NCBI GenBank assembly: GCA_963805305.1
Contig: CAWDTM010000003.1
Span: 496,001 to 560,000, forward strand
From: CAVXEH01 sp963805305
Lineage (GTDB): Bacteria; Chloroflexota; Limnocylindria; QHBO01
DNA: 64,000 nt
Direction of reading: 5' to 3'
The first letter of the stretch is position 1. Every line of letters starts with the position of its first letter. Shown piece after piece: positions 7,930 through 15,802 of this stretch. A program made the translations under genes and the position numbers. Under the pieces are notes generated by a model. That model searched no databases and was not told the origin of the DNA. It was given only the letters and a program-made list of their open reading frames with translations.

Positions 7930-8765
7930 GCTCGGAGCGCATCACCGCCCTCCGGGCGCTCGCCCAGGAGGCAGAGCTGGAGCGGCGCGACTTCCTCTAC
8001 GAGGCGACGGAACAGCTCCGACGCTTCCTGGATGCGAACCGTGATCGGTTCCGCGAGGTCGGCGCCATGGTCCTGGTCGACGACGACCAGGACTACCTGG
8101 TCTATCGACCCCTCGACGAGACGTGGACCACGCGCCTGACCTACCAGGATCCCGCCGACAACGAGTGGTACGACGAGGAGCAGCTGGTCGAGGCGATCAG
8201 CGAGATCGTCGAGCTCTACAACCCCGCCGACGTGTTCTCCTGGATCATGGAGGCAGCGAAGGATCCCACCACGCACCTGCTGCCCGCCGACGAGCTCGAG
8301 GCAGACGAATCAGCCGGCGACGGCGAGCAGGTTGGGGACGAGGAGGAGGAGGCCGACTGGCAGCGCGAGCTGCCCCCCCAGCAGCAGGAGACCATCGCCG
8401 CGCAACGGCTCTGGCAGCTGGCCGATGCGTACCGCGGCCAGATCAGCACGCAGCAGGCGCAGTCCCTTCGCGAGTTCGTGGCCAACGCCGAGGAGGTCCT
8501 CGCGCGGACCGGCGACCTGCTCCTCCTCGAAGACGGTGAGGACACCCTCGTGCTCCGTGCCGACGGCCGCTTCGAGACGAGCCTGGATCTCACGGACCTG
8601 CCGGCCGGCGCCGCGCACTCGGTGGAGGCCCATCGAGCCGGCCTGACCGTGACGGACGCGCGCGCGGTGGCCGACTTCTACGATCCCGCCGATGTGCTGG
8701 GCTGGGTCACCGATGCGCTGAACGAGCGCTACCCGCATGTCGATTTCAGCGCGGTGTACGAATAG
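7926..8765 (+). CDS. Unknown acidic protein with an internal duplication
   Basis: 279 residues. Two similar units of about 85 residues (roughly 25-110 and 175-275) share the order LRxF, G-hydrophobic-LxDDxDxLV, then a closing Y(N/D)PADVxxW motif: YNPADVFSWI in the first and YDPADVLGWV in the second. A very acidic linker with runs of Glu separates them. No known domain is recognised and no signal or membrane segment is seen, so it is probably cytosolic. It overlaps the previous gene by 4 bp and ends 4 bp before pyrE, so it must be translated with the pyrimidine genes. Confidence 0.82.
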   Translation: MSSERITALRALAQEAELERRDFLYEATEQLRRFLDANRDRFREVGAMVLVDDDQDYLVYRPLDETWTTRLTYQDPADNEWYDEEQLVEAISEIVELYNPADVFSWIMEAAKDPTTHLLPADELEADESAGDGEQVGDEEEEADWQRELPPQQQETIAAQRLWQLADAYRGQISTQQAQSLREFVANAEEVLARTGDLLLLEDGEDTLVLRADGRFETSLDLTDLPAGAAHSVEAHRAGLTVTDARAVADFYDPADVLGWVTDALNERYPHVDFSAVYE

Positions 8766-8769
8766 GCCG

Positions 8770-9411
8770 ATGGCCCGCGACCGCCTCTCGAAAAGGGCGC
8801 TCGCCGCCGCGAGCATCGAGGAGCTCTTCGCCCGCTCCGGCGCACTGCGCGAGGGTCACTTCCTCCTCAAGAGCGGGCGCCACTCCGGGCGGTACCTCGA
8901 GAAGTTCTTCGTCCTCCAGTACCCCTCGTACGCGGCCGAGATCGGCAGGCGCCTCGCCGAGGCGCTGGCGCCGCACGCGCCGACGGTGGTGGTGGGGCCG
9001 ACGACCGGCGGCGTCCTGCTCGCCTTCGAGACCGCACACCAGCTCACCGGGCGGCTGCGGCGCGAGGTGCGAGGCATCTTCGCCGAGCCGGTCAACGGAC
9101 CCGCCGGGCTGCCGGCCGGGCGCGCGCTGCGTCGCGGGTGGCCGATTTCGGCGGATGACCGTGTCGTCCTCGTCGACGACATCCTGACCACGGGCGCCTC
9201 ACTCGTCGAGACCGCCGACGCGGTCACCGACGCCGGGGCGACACCGCTGGCGGCCGCGGTGATCGTGGATCGATCCGCCGGTCCGCTGCCCATGGATCTG
9301 CCGCTCCATGCGCTCGGCCGGATCGAGATCGCCTCCTGGATGCCCGACATCTGCAACCTGTGCGCGGCGGGCGTGCCCCTCGAAAAGCCCGGCTCGGGCA
9401 AGTCCGCCTGA
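8770..9411 (+). CDS. pyrE: Orotate phosphoribosyltransferase
   Basis: 213 residues. It transfers ribose phosphate from PRPP to orotate to give OMP. Visible motifs are the early FLLKSGRHSGRY segment with the substrate-binding Lys and the PRPP loop VVLVDDILTTG at 132-142. The C-terminus contains a DICNLC segment that is less usual. The ATG at 8770 follows the previous stop by 4 bp. It appears to be the last gene of the pyr operon, as the next gene is convergent. Confidence 0.93.
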   Translation: MARDRLSKRALAAASIEELFARSGALREGHFLLKSGRHSGRYLEKFFVLQYPSYAAEIGRRLAEALAPHAPTVVVGPTTGGVLLAFETAHQLTGRLRREVRGIFAEPVNGPAGLPAGRALRRGWPISADDRVVLVDDILTTGASLVETADAVTDAGATPLAAAVIVDRSAGPLPMDLPLHALGRIEIASWMPDICNLCAAGVPLEKPGSGKSA

Positions 9412-9423
9412 ATCGCGGTCGCG

Positions 9424-9816
9424 TCAGCTGATCGACGGTTCGCCGAGCTCGACCCACTGCGAGCGCCAGGCCGGGGCGCTGAACGGCTGTGCGAAGTACA
9501 CCCGCTCGCGCCAGATCAGGCCGTCGCGCAGCTCGAAGGTGCTCATTCCCAGCCAACGCGATCCATCGGCGTACTGGATCACCTGCTCGCCCCACCAGCA
9601 GTCGCCCGAGCCGCCAATGCCCAGCGGCTCGATGCGAGGCAGCCCCTCCGGCCGACCCGTGCGCATGGCCAGGTACGCTGCATGATCCGGGACGCGCTCG
9701 CCTGACTGGGGCCAGGCCATCTGCCAGTCCGGGTGCCGCAGGCTTCCGAGCAGCTCGAAGTCCTCATCGCGGCTCGCGAACACGTAGCGCTGGACCGTTG
9801 CCTCGTTGGTGTCCAT
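9424..9816 (-). CDS. SnoaL-like (NTF2-fold) protein
   Basis: 130 residues. The small alpha+beta barrel pattern (helical N-terminus with VQRYVFASRDEDFELL, followed by strands such as WQMAWP, GEQVIQYADGS and ERVYFAQPF) fits the SnoaL/polyketide-cyclase branch of the NTF2 fold. These proteins bind small hydrophobic ligands or act as isomerases; no specific function can be assigned. The ATG at 9816 has a strong GAGGAGG ribosome-binding site. It is convergent with pyrE, with only 12 bp between. Confidence 0.82.
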   Translation of the reverse strand: MDTNEATVQRYVFASRDEDFELLGSLRHPDWQMAWPQSGERVPDHAAYLAMRTGRPEGLPRIEPLGIGGSGDCWWGEQVIQYADGSRWLGMSTFELRDGLIWRERVYFAQPFSAPAWRSQWVELGEPSIS

Positions 9817-9867
9817 CGACCACCTCCTCGGGCGGAGGATGCGAGCGATGACGACCGAGGTCAACGG

Positions 9868-10716
9868 CTATCCGGCACGATCGGTCCGGGCCTGCGCCAG
9901 GTACAGCACCGAGGCGTAGGCCCGCGAGACGCGCCCGCCGAAGTCCTCGTCGATGAGCCGGCGGAGCCCCGCGTACAGGGAGCGGCGGCGCGCCGTCCCG
10001 AGCGAGACATGGTCCGAGTAGGTGTCCAGCAGGGCCAGGTAGGCATTCGCGTCGAGGTCCTGCCGCCAGCGCCAGGTTGATCGCCGGGCGGGATGGAAGA
10101 GCCCGCTAGCGCGGATCTCCCTGCGCCAGTCCGCCGCGTAGCGACGCCTGGCACCGGCCAGCGGGCCGCTCGTCGACATCGGCCGCACCAGCTCGGGCGC
10201 CCACGCCAGGTAGACGGCGTCGGACGCATCCCAGAACCGGGCGGCGGCGCCCCGTCCGCGGACCGGGTGGTTCCAGGCCAGGGCGATCCAGCCGCCGGGG
10301 CGGAGGGCGCGCCAGGCCTTGGGCAGGCCAACGGCCGGGTCGATCCAGTGGAACGCGGTGCCGGAGACGACGAGGTCGAAGGCGTCCGATCGCGGCCTCC
10401 AGGCATGGAAGTCCGCGATCACCACCCGCTGGCCCGGCCAGGGCGCGAGCCGCTCCCGGGCGACCCGGGCCAGGTTGCGCCCCAGCTCGACCGCGAGGAT
10501 CCGGTAACCGCGCCGGGCGAGGTCGACGGTGAGCGTCCCCGGCCCGGGGCCGATCTCGAGGACCTCCGCGGGCGGCGCGACCGTGGCGGCGATGGCGTCG
10601 AGGAGGCCGGCCGGATACCCCGGTCGAGCGGCCGCATAGCCACGTGCCACGCGATCGAAGGACCGCCGGCGTTCCTCCTCGGTCCCGCGACCGGCGCCGC
10701 TGCCGTTCGCGGTCAC
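9868..10716 (-). CDS. Class I SAM-dependent methyltransferase
   Basis: 282 residues. The SAM-binding glycine loop EIGPGPGTL lies at about 54-62, followed by the acidic VEL after strand 2 and the VSGTAFHWI segment typical of the UbiE/Methyltransf_11 group. The acceptor substrate is unknown. Its GTG start overlaps the stop of the NAD(P)HX epimerase gene by 4 bp, so it is the last gene of the operon that begins with the oxidase-like subunit at 13634. The C-terminal 100 residues are Arg-rich. Confidence 0.9.
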   Translation of the reverse strand: MTANGSGAGRGTEEERRRSFDRVARGYAAARPGYPAGLLDAIAATVAPPAEVLEIGPGPGTLTVDLARRGYRILAVELGRNLARVARERLAPWPGQRVVIADFHAWRPRSDAFDLVVSGTAFHWIDPAVGLPKAWRALRPGGWIALAWNHPVRGRGAAARFWDASDAVYLAWAPELVRPMSTSGPLAGARRRYAADWRREIRASGLFHPARRSTWRWRQDLDANAYLALLDTYSDHVSLGTARRRSLYAGLRRLIDEDFGGRVSRAYASVLYLAQARTDRAG

Positions 10717-11693
10717 TCCTGCAGGCCGGGCCCCGCGGGAACCTCCCCGCCGGGGCGCACGAAGCCTTCGCCCGCGCGGGGAACGGGCTCCTCCCAGGTG
10801 ACCTGCGTGATCCGCGCGGGCGGCCAGGCCCCGTCGGGCGGGATGATCCCGTCCTCGGCCTCGAGGGGAATACCGATGGGTGCCACGAAGTAGCGACCGG
10901 CCAGGCCGCGTGCCTCACGGTCGAGCGCGAACCCGGCCTTGGCGCGATGGAACGTCACGGTGACGTCCGCGGCGACGACGGGAGCCGAATGTCCGCCGCC
11001 GGTGAGGTCGACGCGAGTGGGCGTGTCGATGGCGAGGACGCCGCATGGACGGCCGGCGGCGCGAGCGTGGGTGCGGATGGCGTTCACGAGGTCGACCGCC
11101 GTCGAGATCGGCTCGCGCAGCGGCCCCGAGGCACCGCTGCCCAGCAGCGCGTCGATCACCAGGCTCGCCGGGGAGAGGCGCGATCGAAGCTTGAGCAGCA
11201 GCTCCGGGGTTGGCGCGACGAAGAGGCCCAGGCTGCCGGCCGACGCCATCGCCTGCAGGACCGTCCAGTTGTGGGCCGCCGCGGCATGGCCTCCGCGCGC
11301 GCCGCCGACCCGCGACGCATCCCCGACGAGCACCGTGATCACGCGTTGCCCGGTGGACGCGAGACGGCGGGCGACGACGAACCCGTCGCCACCGTTGTTT
11401 CCCGGGCCGCAGAGCACGGCAACCAGTGGTGCGTCCACAAGGGGACCACCCGGCCCGCGGGCGGTCTCGGCCAGGCGGGCCAGCTCGACGAGCGCCACCT
11501 CGGTCACGGCCGCTCCCGCGCTCTCCATGAGCGCGTCCTCGGTGATCCCAAGGCGCTGGGCCGCAGCATCGATCTCGGCCATCTCAGCTGCGCCGATCAG
11601 AACGGGAACCGTGCGCGCACTCGCATCCCCGGGAACAGGGGTGGCCGACGCAGAGCTCCCGGATCCGGCCGCCGGGGCGGCCGGATCGCTCAC
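10713..11693 (-). CDS. nnrE: NAD(P)H-hydrate epimerase (YjeF N-terminal type)
   Basis: 326 residues. The NADHX-binding signature GPGNNGGDG lies at about 94-102, and the downstream LVIDALLGSG block is conserved. The enzyme epimerises damaged R-NAD(P)HX so that the partner dehydratase (NnrD) can repair it. Many bacteria fuse both domains; here only the epimerase half is present, and the usual DxPSG motif reads DTPTRVDLTG. The first 30 residues are low-complexity Ala/Ser. It overlaps both the cytochrome gene upstream and the methyltransferase downstream by 4 bp. Confidence 0.88.
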   Translation of the reverse strand: MSDPAAPAAGSGSSASATPVPGDASARTVPVLIGAAEMAEIDAAAQRLGITEDALMESAGAAVTEVALVELARLAETARGPGGPLVDAPLVAVLCGPGNNGGDGFVVARRLASTGQRVITVLVGDASRVGGARGGHAAAAHNWTVLQAMASAGSLGLFVAPTPELLLKLRSRLSPASLVIDALLGSGASGPLREPISTAVDLVNAIRTHARAAGRPCGVLAIDTPTRVDLTGGGHSAPVVAADVTVTFHRAKAGFALDREARGLAGRYFVAPIGIPLEAEDGIIPPDGAWPPARITQVTWEEPVPRAGEGFVRPGGEVPAGPGLQE

Positions 11694-12160
11694 TTGAGGG
11701 TCTTCAGGTACGCGACCACGGTCGCGATCTGGTCGGCGGTCAGGTTGTACGGCGGGCCGCCGAAGGCCGGCATGCCTCCCCGCATGGCGGCGTCGGAGAC
11801 GGCCGGATCAGTGCCGGTGATCCAGATGTTCATCCAGTCGTCCGGATGGTCCTGGCCAAGCTGCTTCAGGTTGTCCTTCGTCGGGCCGTTCTGCAGGCCA
11901 TGGAGATCCGGGAAGATCCCCTGGCCCGCCAGGTCCGGACCGTGGCAGCTCTTGCAGCCGGCCTGGTCGATGATCGCCATGGCTGCCGCCGCGCCGCCGC
12001 CGGATCCGGGAGACGCGGACGGATTGCCGGCAATGGGCGGGTTCGTCCCCGACACGTTCGAGGCGAAGTAGACGAAACCCACCAGCAGAACGAAGACGGT
12101 GAAGCCGACCGCCCAGGCCGGAAGGCCGCGTCGGGTCTCGATGGGGGTGCGAACGGTCAT
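11690..12160 (-). CDS. Membrane-anchored monohaem c-type cytochrome
   Basis: 156 residues. An N-terminal hydrophobic segment (about 14-34) acts as signal anchor; then a Gly/Ala/Pro-rich linker leads to one CxxCH haem site (CKSCH) and a GGMPAFGG block whose Met is the likely sixth ligand. The arrangement matches small CcoO/CcoP-like or cytochrome c oxidase-associated cytochromes facing the periplasm. It starts 4 bp after the oxidase subunit I homologue and overlaps nnrE by 4 bp, so it is probably the electron-carrying partner of that unusual subunit. Confidence 0.88.
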   Translation of the reverse strand: MTVRTPIETRRGLPAWAVGFTVFVLLVGFVYFASNVSGTNPPIAGNPSASPGSGGGAAAAMAIIDQAGCKSCHGPDLAGQGIFPDLHGLQNGPTKDNLKQLGQDHPDDWMNIWITGTDPAVSDAAMRGGMPAFGGPPYNLTADQIATVVAYLKTLK

Positions 12161-12164
12161 ATGG

Positions 12165-13634
12165 TCAGTGTCCCGCCGCGGCCGCGCTGACATCGGACCC
12201 GGGGAGCCCGTAGTCGGCGGGATGGCCGCTGGTGTAGAGAAGGAAGAGGTTCGTGAGCATGGCCAGCCCCGCCAGCGCCACGAGCCCCAGCCCGCCAACC
12301 GCCCCCAGGCGGAAGAGCAGCAGCGTGGCGTCGATCGTGTCCGCCGTGGCGCCCTGGGCCACGAGCGCGCCGTGGATGATGCCGCCGCCGATCATCGAAA
12401 GGCCGCCCACCGCGGCGCCGAGGAGCGTGGCCCACAGCTGGGCATCGGTCAGGAAGCCGCCGTTCCACCCCCGACGGAGGAGCCGGGGCGCGGCATGCTC
12501 GGCGAAGGCGTAGAACGCGAAGGTCGCGCCGCCCAGCGTCCCGAGGACCATCACGCCCTGCCCCCAGTCGGTGCCGGCCGTGAGGCCCTGCACGCTGCGG
12601 AGGGCGCCAACGCTCTCGAGGAGCGCGGCACCGGTCAGGAACACGAGCCCGGTCACGGCGAGCGGGATGGGGCCTGACGAGAAGAGGAGCGTCCATCGGC
12701 CGCCCATGGTGCCCAGCAGGTTCGCAACCGCCAGGAGCGTTGGTGCCAGGAGGAGGAGCGTACCGGCCTGGCCCAGGGACGTGACGGCGTAGGGGACCGA
12801 TGGATCGACCAGGGCGCCGATCGCGGAGAGGCCACCGAAGGCGACCCAGCCGGCAAGGGCGAGGTACGCGAGCCCGCTCGAGTAGAGCGGATTGCCGGTG
12901 ACGCGCGGGATCACGTAGTACAGGGCCCCCAACGCGGCACCCAGCACCCAGAGCGTCGCGATCGCCCGGCCCGTGAAGGCCCACAGCAGCATGGCGTTCG
13001 TGTCGCCCAGGCTCACCACGTTCGGCACCGCCGAAAGCGCCAGGCAGCCGAGGAGCGCAAGGAGGCCGACGCCGAAGTAGATGACCCCAACGTAGCCGAT
13101 GCTGCGCGCCGACGCGACGGTTCCCCAGAATGCCCCGTTGATGGCGAGCAGGCCCAGGAGCGCCAGGCCCTGGACCGGCAGCCCGAACTCGGAGAGGCTT
13201 GCGCTCCCCGAAGCGCCCTTCACGTACAGGAGCGCGACGCCGGCAGCGACCGCGACGTTCCACGCGCCGGCACCGAGGATGGCGAGGGGATCGCTCATCA
13301 GCCGGCGGCCGAGCACGCGGGGCGTGACGAAGAAGATCGCGGCAAACGCGGCGTTCGAGATCCAGCCGTAGATGAGCGAATCCCAGAACGCCGGCTGAAC
13401 CGTCGCGCGCGTCACGTCGATGGTGATGCCCGACCCGAGCGGGATGCTGAACGACGCCTTGAGCGTGTCGGGAAGCAGCGCCTGGCCGGCGGCCAGGGCA
13501 CCGATCCCCGCCGAGGCCACGAGCCACAGCACGGAGACGACGAGAAAGACCGTTGCGGCGCTGTCGGGGGCGTTGGGGATCAGGGACCGCCGCGGACGGG
13601 GCGGCTCGTCGTAGGGGCGGAGCTTCCTGGTCAT
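12165..13634 (-). CDS. cbb3-type oxidase subunit I homologue lacking the metal-ligand histidines
   Basis: 489 residues with about 12 hydrophobic helices in the haem-copper oxidase subunit I pattern. Landmarks of CcoN are recognisable: ISNAAFAAIFFVTPRVLG (helix 2), ALGALYYVIPRVTG (helix 6) and LWATLLGAAVGGLSMIGGGIIHG (helix 10). At the positions where CcoN carries haem or copper histidines (before TNA in helix 2, WxxGHN in helix 6, the HH pair in helix 7 and HFW/H in helix 10) this protein has other residues. The few His present fall near the C-terminus or in loops. It is therefore unlikely to hold the catalytic haem-copper centre. It heads an operon with a c-type cytochrome. Confidence 0.8.
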   Translation of the reverse strand: MTRKLRPYDEPPRPRRSLIPNAPDSAATVFLVVSVLWLVASAGIGALAAGQALLPDTLKASFSIPLGSGITIDVTRATVQPAFWDSLIYGWISNAAFAAIFFVTPRVLGRRLMSDPLAILGAGAWNVAVAAGVALLYVKGASGSASLSEFGLPVQGLALLGLLAINGAFWGTVASARSIGYVGVIYFGVGLLALLGCLALSAVPNVVSLGDTNAMLLWAFTGRAIATLWVLGAALGALYYVIPRVTGNPLYSSGLAYLALAGWVAFGGLSAIGALVDPSVPYAVTSLGQAGTLLLLAPTLLAVANLLGTMGGRWTLLFSSGPIPLAVTGLVFLTGAALLESVGALRSVQGLTAGTDWGQGVMVLGTLGGATFAFYAFAEHAAPRLLRRGWNGGFLTDAQLWATLLGAAVGGLSMIGGGIIHGALVAQGATADTIDATLLLFRLGAVGGLGLVALAGLAMLTNLFLLYTSGHPADYGLPGSDVSAAAAGH

Positions 13635-13777
13635 GTCGCGCGAAGAACCCTCCGGGCGCGGATCCCTGTCGGGGGACGGTCACGGGAACGGGCGCACGCT
13701 CGGAGCGTCGACCCGGGGAGCGCCGCGATGCGCAGCCCGCCTGGCATTGTACCGGACGCCACGCGACCCCGGACAGA

Positions 13778-13807
13778 CGAAACCCGCCTGGCGGGAGGCG
13801 GGTTTCG
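13778..13807 (-). terminator. Intrinsic terminator-like hairpin downstream of tRNA-fMet
   Basis: A perfect 12-bp stem (13778-13789 with 13796-13807; CGAAACCCGCCT and its complement) encloses a 6-base loop. It lies 14 bp past the 3' end of the minus-strand initiator tRNA. The sequence after the stem on the minus strand is only mildly T-rich (TCTGTCC). Confidence 0.6.
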
Positions 13808-13821
13808 GATCTGGGAGTCGT

Positions 13822-13896
<75 letters not shown>

Positions 13897-13953
13897 CGGA
13901 GAATGTACGCGGGATCGCCGCATCGGTCAAACGACAATCGAGCCGACGCGGTC

Positions 13954-14283
13954 CTACTTCCTCCGCTTGAAGATCGCCCGCAGCGCAAGGAAGAGCACGA
14001 TCGCGACGACCTGCCCGCCCAGGATGATGCGGTTCAGGTCCAGCGCGGGCTCCCAGCGCACGGCGCCGTCCTGGATCACGTAGACCCCCACCGGGCGGGC
14101 CGAAACGGCGAACCCGCCACCGCCGCCACCAGTCCCCTCGTCTCCGCCGCTGCCCCCGCCACCGCCTCCCCCGACCTTCGCGACGGGGATGATCGTGATG
14201 CCATCGCGCTCCACCGGGTCGCCATACACGCGCCCTACGTTGAGGGCGTCGTGCGTTCCCTTCACCATCGCGTCGACGTTCAT
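13954..14283 (-). CDS. GerW/YtfJ-family protein with C-terminal membrane helix
   Basis: 109 residues. The order matches the YtfJ/GerW family: a helical N-terminus, YGDPVERDG-ITIIPVAKVG, a long Gly-rich segment with two poly-Gly blocks, then PVGVYVIQDGAVRW. A membrane helix follows near the C-terminus (about 84-104) and ends in KRRK. In Bacillus the family is tied to spores, but it is widespread in non-sporulating bacteria, where its role is unknown. It overlaps the stop of the cyclase fusion gene by 4 bp, so the two are coupled. Confidence 0.85.
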   Translation of the reverse strand: MNVDAMVKGTHDALNVGRVYGDPVERDGITIIPVAKVGGGGGGGSGGDEGTGGGGGGFAVSARPVGVYVIQDGAVRWEPALDLNRIILGGQVVAIVLFLALRAIFKRRK

Positions 14284-15773
14284 GCCATGCCTCCTTCCGT
14301 GCCGGTCACCGCATAGATCGGCCACGTGCCGGGCAGCCCCTTGAGCTCCGCCATCCCACGGTCTGCAAACTCGATGCCGGATCCGGCGACCAGGTCCCGC
14401 ACCGTGCCCGATACGAGGATCTCGCCCGCACCGGCCTTCGCGGCAATGCGGGCACCGATGTGGACCGCGATGCCCCCCAGCTTGCCGCCGATCTGCTCGC
14501 ACTCCCCGGTATGGAGCCCGCAGCGGATGGCAAGGCCGATGGCGGCGAGCTCGCTGATCGCCGCCAGGGCACAGCCGATCGCCGGCGCGGGCGTGGCGAA
14601 GCTCGCCAGGAAGCCGTCGCCGGCGTTGTCGATCTCCCGCCCGCCGAATCGGGCGAGATCGTCCCGCACCACGGCATGGTGACGCCCAAGCAGCTCGCGC
14701 CAGGCGGCATCGCCAACCTGCGCCAGCCGCTCGGTGGACGCCACGATGTCGGTGAAGAGCAGGGTGGCGAGGATGCGCGAGCCGGCGGGCGACTGTGACG
14801 AGGAGATCGCGGGCGGGGGGCGATCCTCTTCGAGCAACGCGAGGAACGCGGGAGTGGGGCCCGGCACGGCCCAGGGAAGGTCCGGCTCCGAGCCGAGGGC
14901 GCGATGGCGCGCTCCGTGGATGCGCGCAGCGACGGCAAGCCCGGCGGAGTCCCCCTCGCCGGAGGTCTCGGCCACGATGGCGGGCAGTGTGATCTGGGAC
15001 AGGAGATCCTCGGCGTGCCGTCCGTCGCCACCCTCGAGCTCGCTCACCTGGCGCATCAGCTCCTCGAGGCCACCCTCCCAGCGGTCGGGACGACGCACAA
15101 GCTCGCCCAGGCCTGCCAGGGGGCCCTCCCGGGGAATCAGGCTGGCCAGCCCGGAGAGAGCGCCGGCGGCGGTCGTCCTCGCGGGCGGTCCGGGCTTGCC
15201 CGATCCCGCGGCGTCGGTCCGGCGGAAGCGGTTCCACAGCTCGCGCGCGACCCGCAGCGACTCGCTCGCCTCCCGCAGCTCCGCGGCGAGCTGGTCGCGA
15301 TCCTTCGCCTTCATCGGCAGGGCCGGCGGCGCGTCCGACGCCCCGGTCGCCGGCTCAATCGCCCAGTCGGCGCCCTGGGCCTCGCCGGCGAACGATCCGT
15401 AGAGGATGAGCCGCCCGGCCCATTCCGGTGCGGCCGCCGCGCTCAGCGCAGCCGGAGCGGCCCCCCTGCCCACGCCCAGGATCGTGGCTCCCACCACTGC
15501 CGCCGCCTCCGCCACGGAGCGGATGGCGCCGATTCGCTCGTCGGTCCCGCTCGCCGTCGCCGTCGCTCCCGGACCTCGGCCGTCGAGCACGGTGAGGACG
15601 TGCCATCCGCGGCCGGCCAGCGTGCCGGCGAAGGTGTCGTAGGCTGCCACGCCCGGTGCCCCGTAGGGATCGGCACGATCCCCGACGACCAGCAGCCAGC
15701 GGTCGCCATCACCGTCGAGACGGTAGGCAATCGGGCCGGCCGGGCCTGGTGCGAAGCGCGTGTCGGCGACCAC
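14280..15773 (-). CDS. Fusion of a degenerate alpha/beta-hydrolase and a class III nucleotidyl cyclase domain
   Basis: 497 residues from a GTG at 15773. Residues 1-125 look like an alpha/beta hydrolase, but the nucleophile elbow reads GVGRG instead of GxSxG, so the catalytic Ser is missing. Residues about 330-490 form a class III adenylate/guanylate cyclase domain: FTDIVAST carries the first metal Asp, DNAGDGF the second, and VHIGAR keeps the transition-state Arg although the usual Asn is His. The purine-selecting Lys before GDGF is Asp, so base specificity is unclear. A Gly/Pro and charged linker separates the domains. It is translated together with the GerW-like gene. Confidence 0.85.
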   Translation of the reverse strand: MVADTRFAPGPAGPIAYRLDGDGDRWLLVVGDRADPYGAPGVAAYDTFAGTLAGRGWHVLTVLDGRGPGATATASGTDERIGAIRSVAEAAAVVGATILGVGRGAAPAALSAAAAPEWAGRLILYGSFAGEAQGADWAIEPATGASDAPPALPMKAKDRDQLAAELREASESLRVARELWNRFRRTDAAGSGKPGPPARTTAAGALSGLASLIPREGPLAGLGELVRRPDRWEGGLEELMRQVSELEGGDGRHAEDLLSQITLPAIVAETSGEGDSAGLAVAARIHGARHRALGSEPDLPWAVPGPTPAFLALLEEDRPPPAISSSQSPAGSRILATLLFTDIVASTERLAQVGDAAWRELLGRHHAVVRDDLARFGGREIDNAGDGFLASFATPAPAIGCALAAISELAAIGLAIRCGLHTGECEQIGGKLGGIAVHIGARIAAKAGAGEILVSGTVRDLVAGSGIEFADRGMAELKGLPGTWPIYAVTGTEGGMA

Positions 15774-15802
15774 GCCCCCAGTGTACGAAATGGGCCGCCG
15801 GC

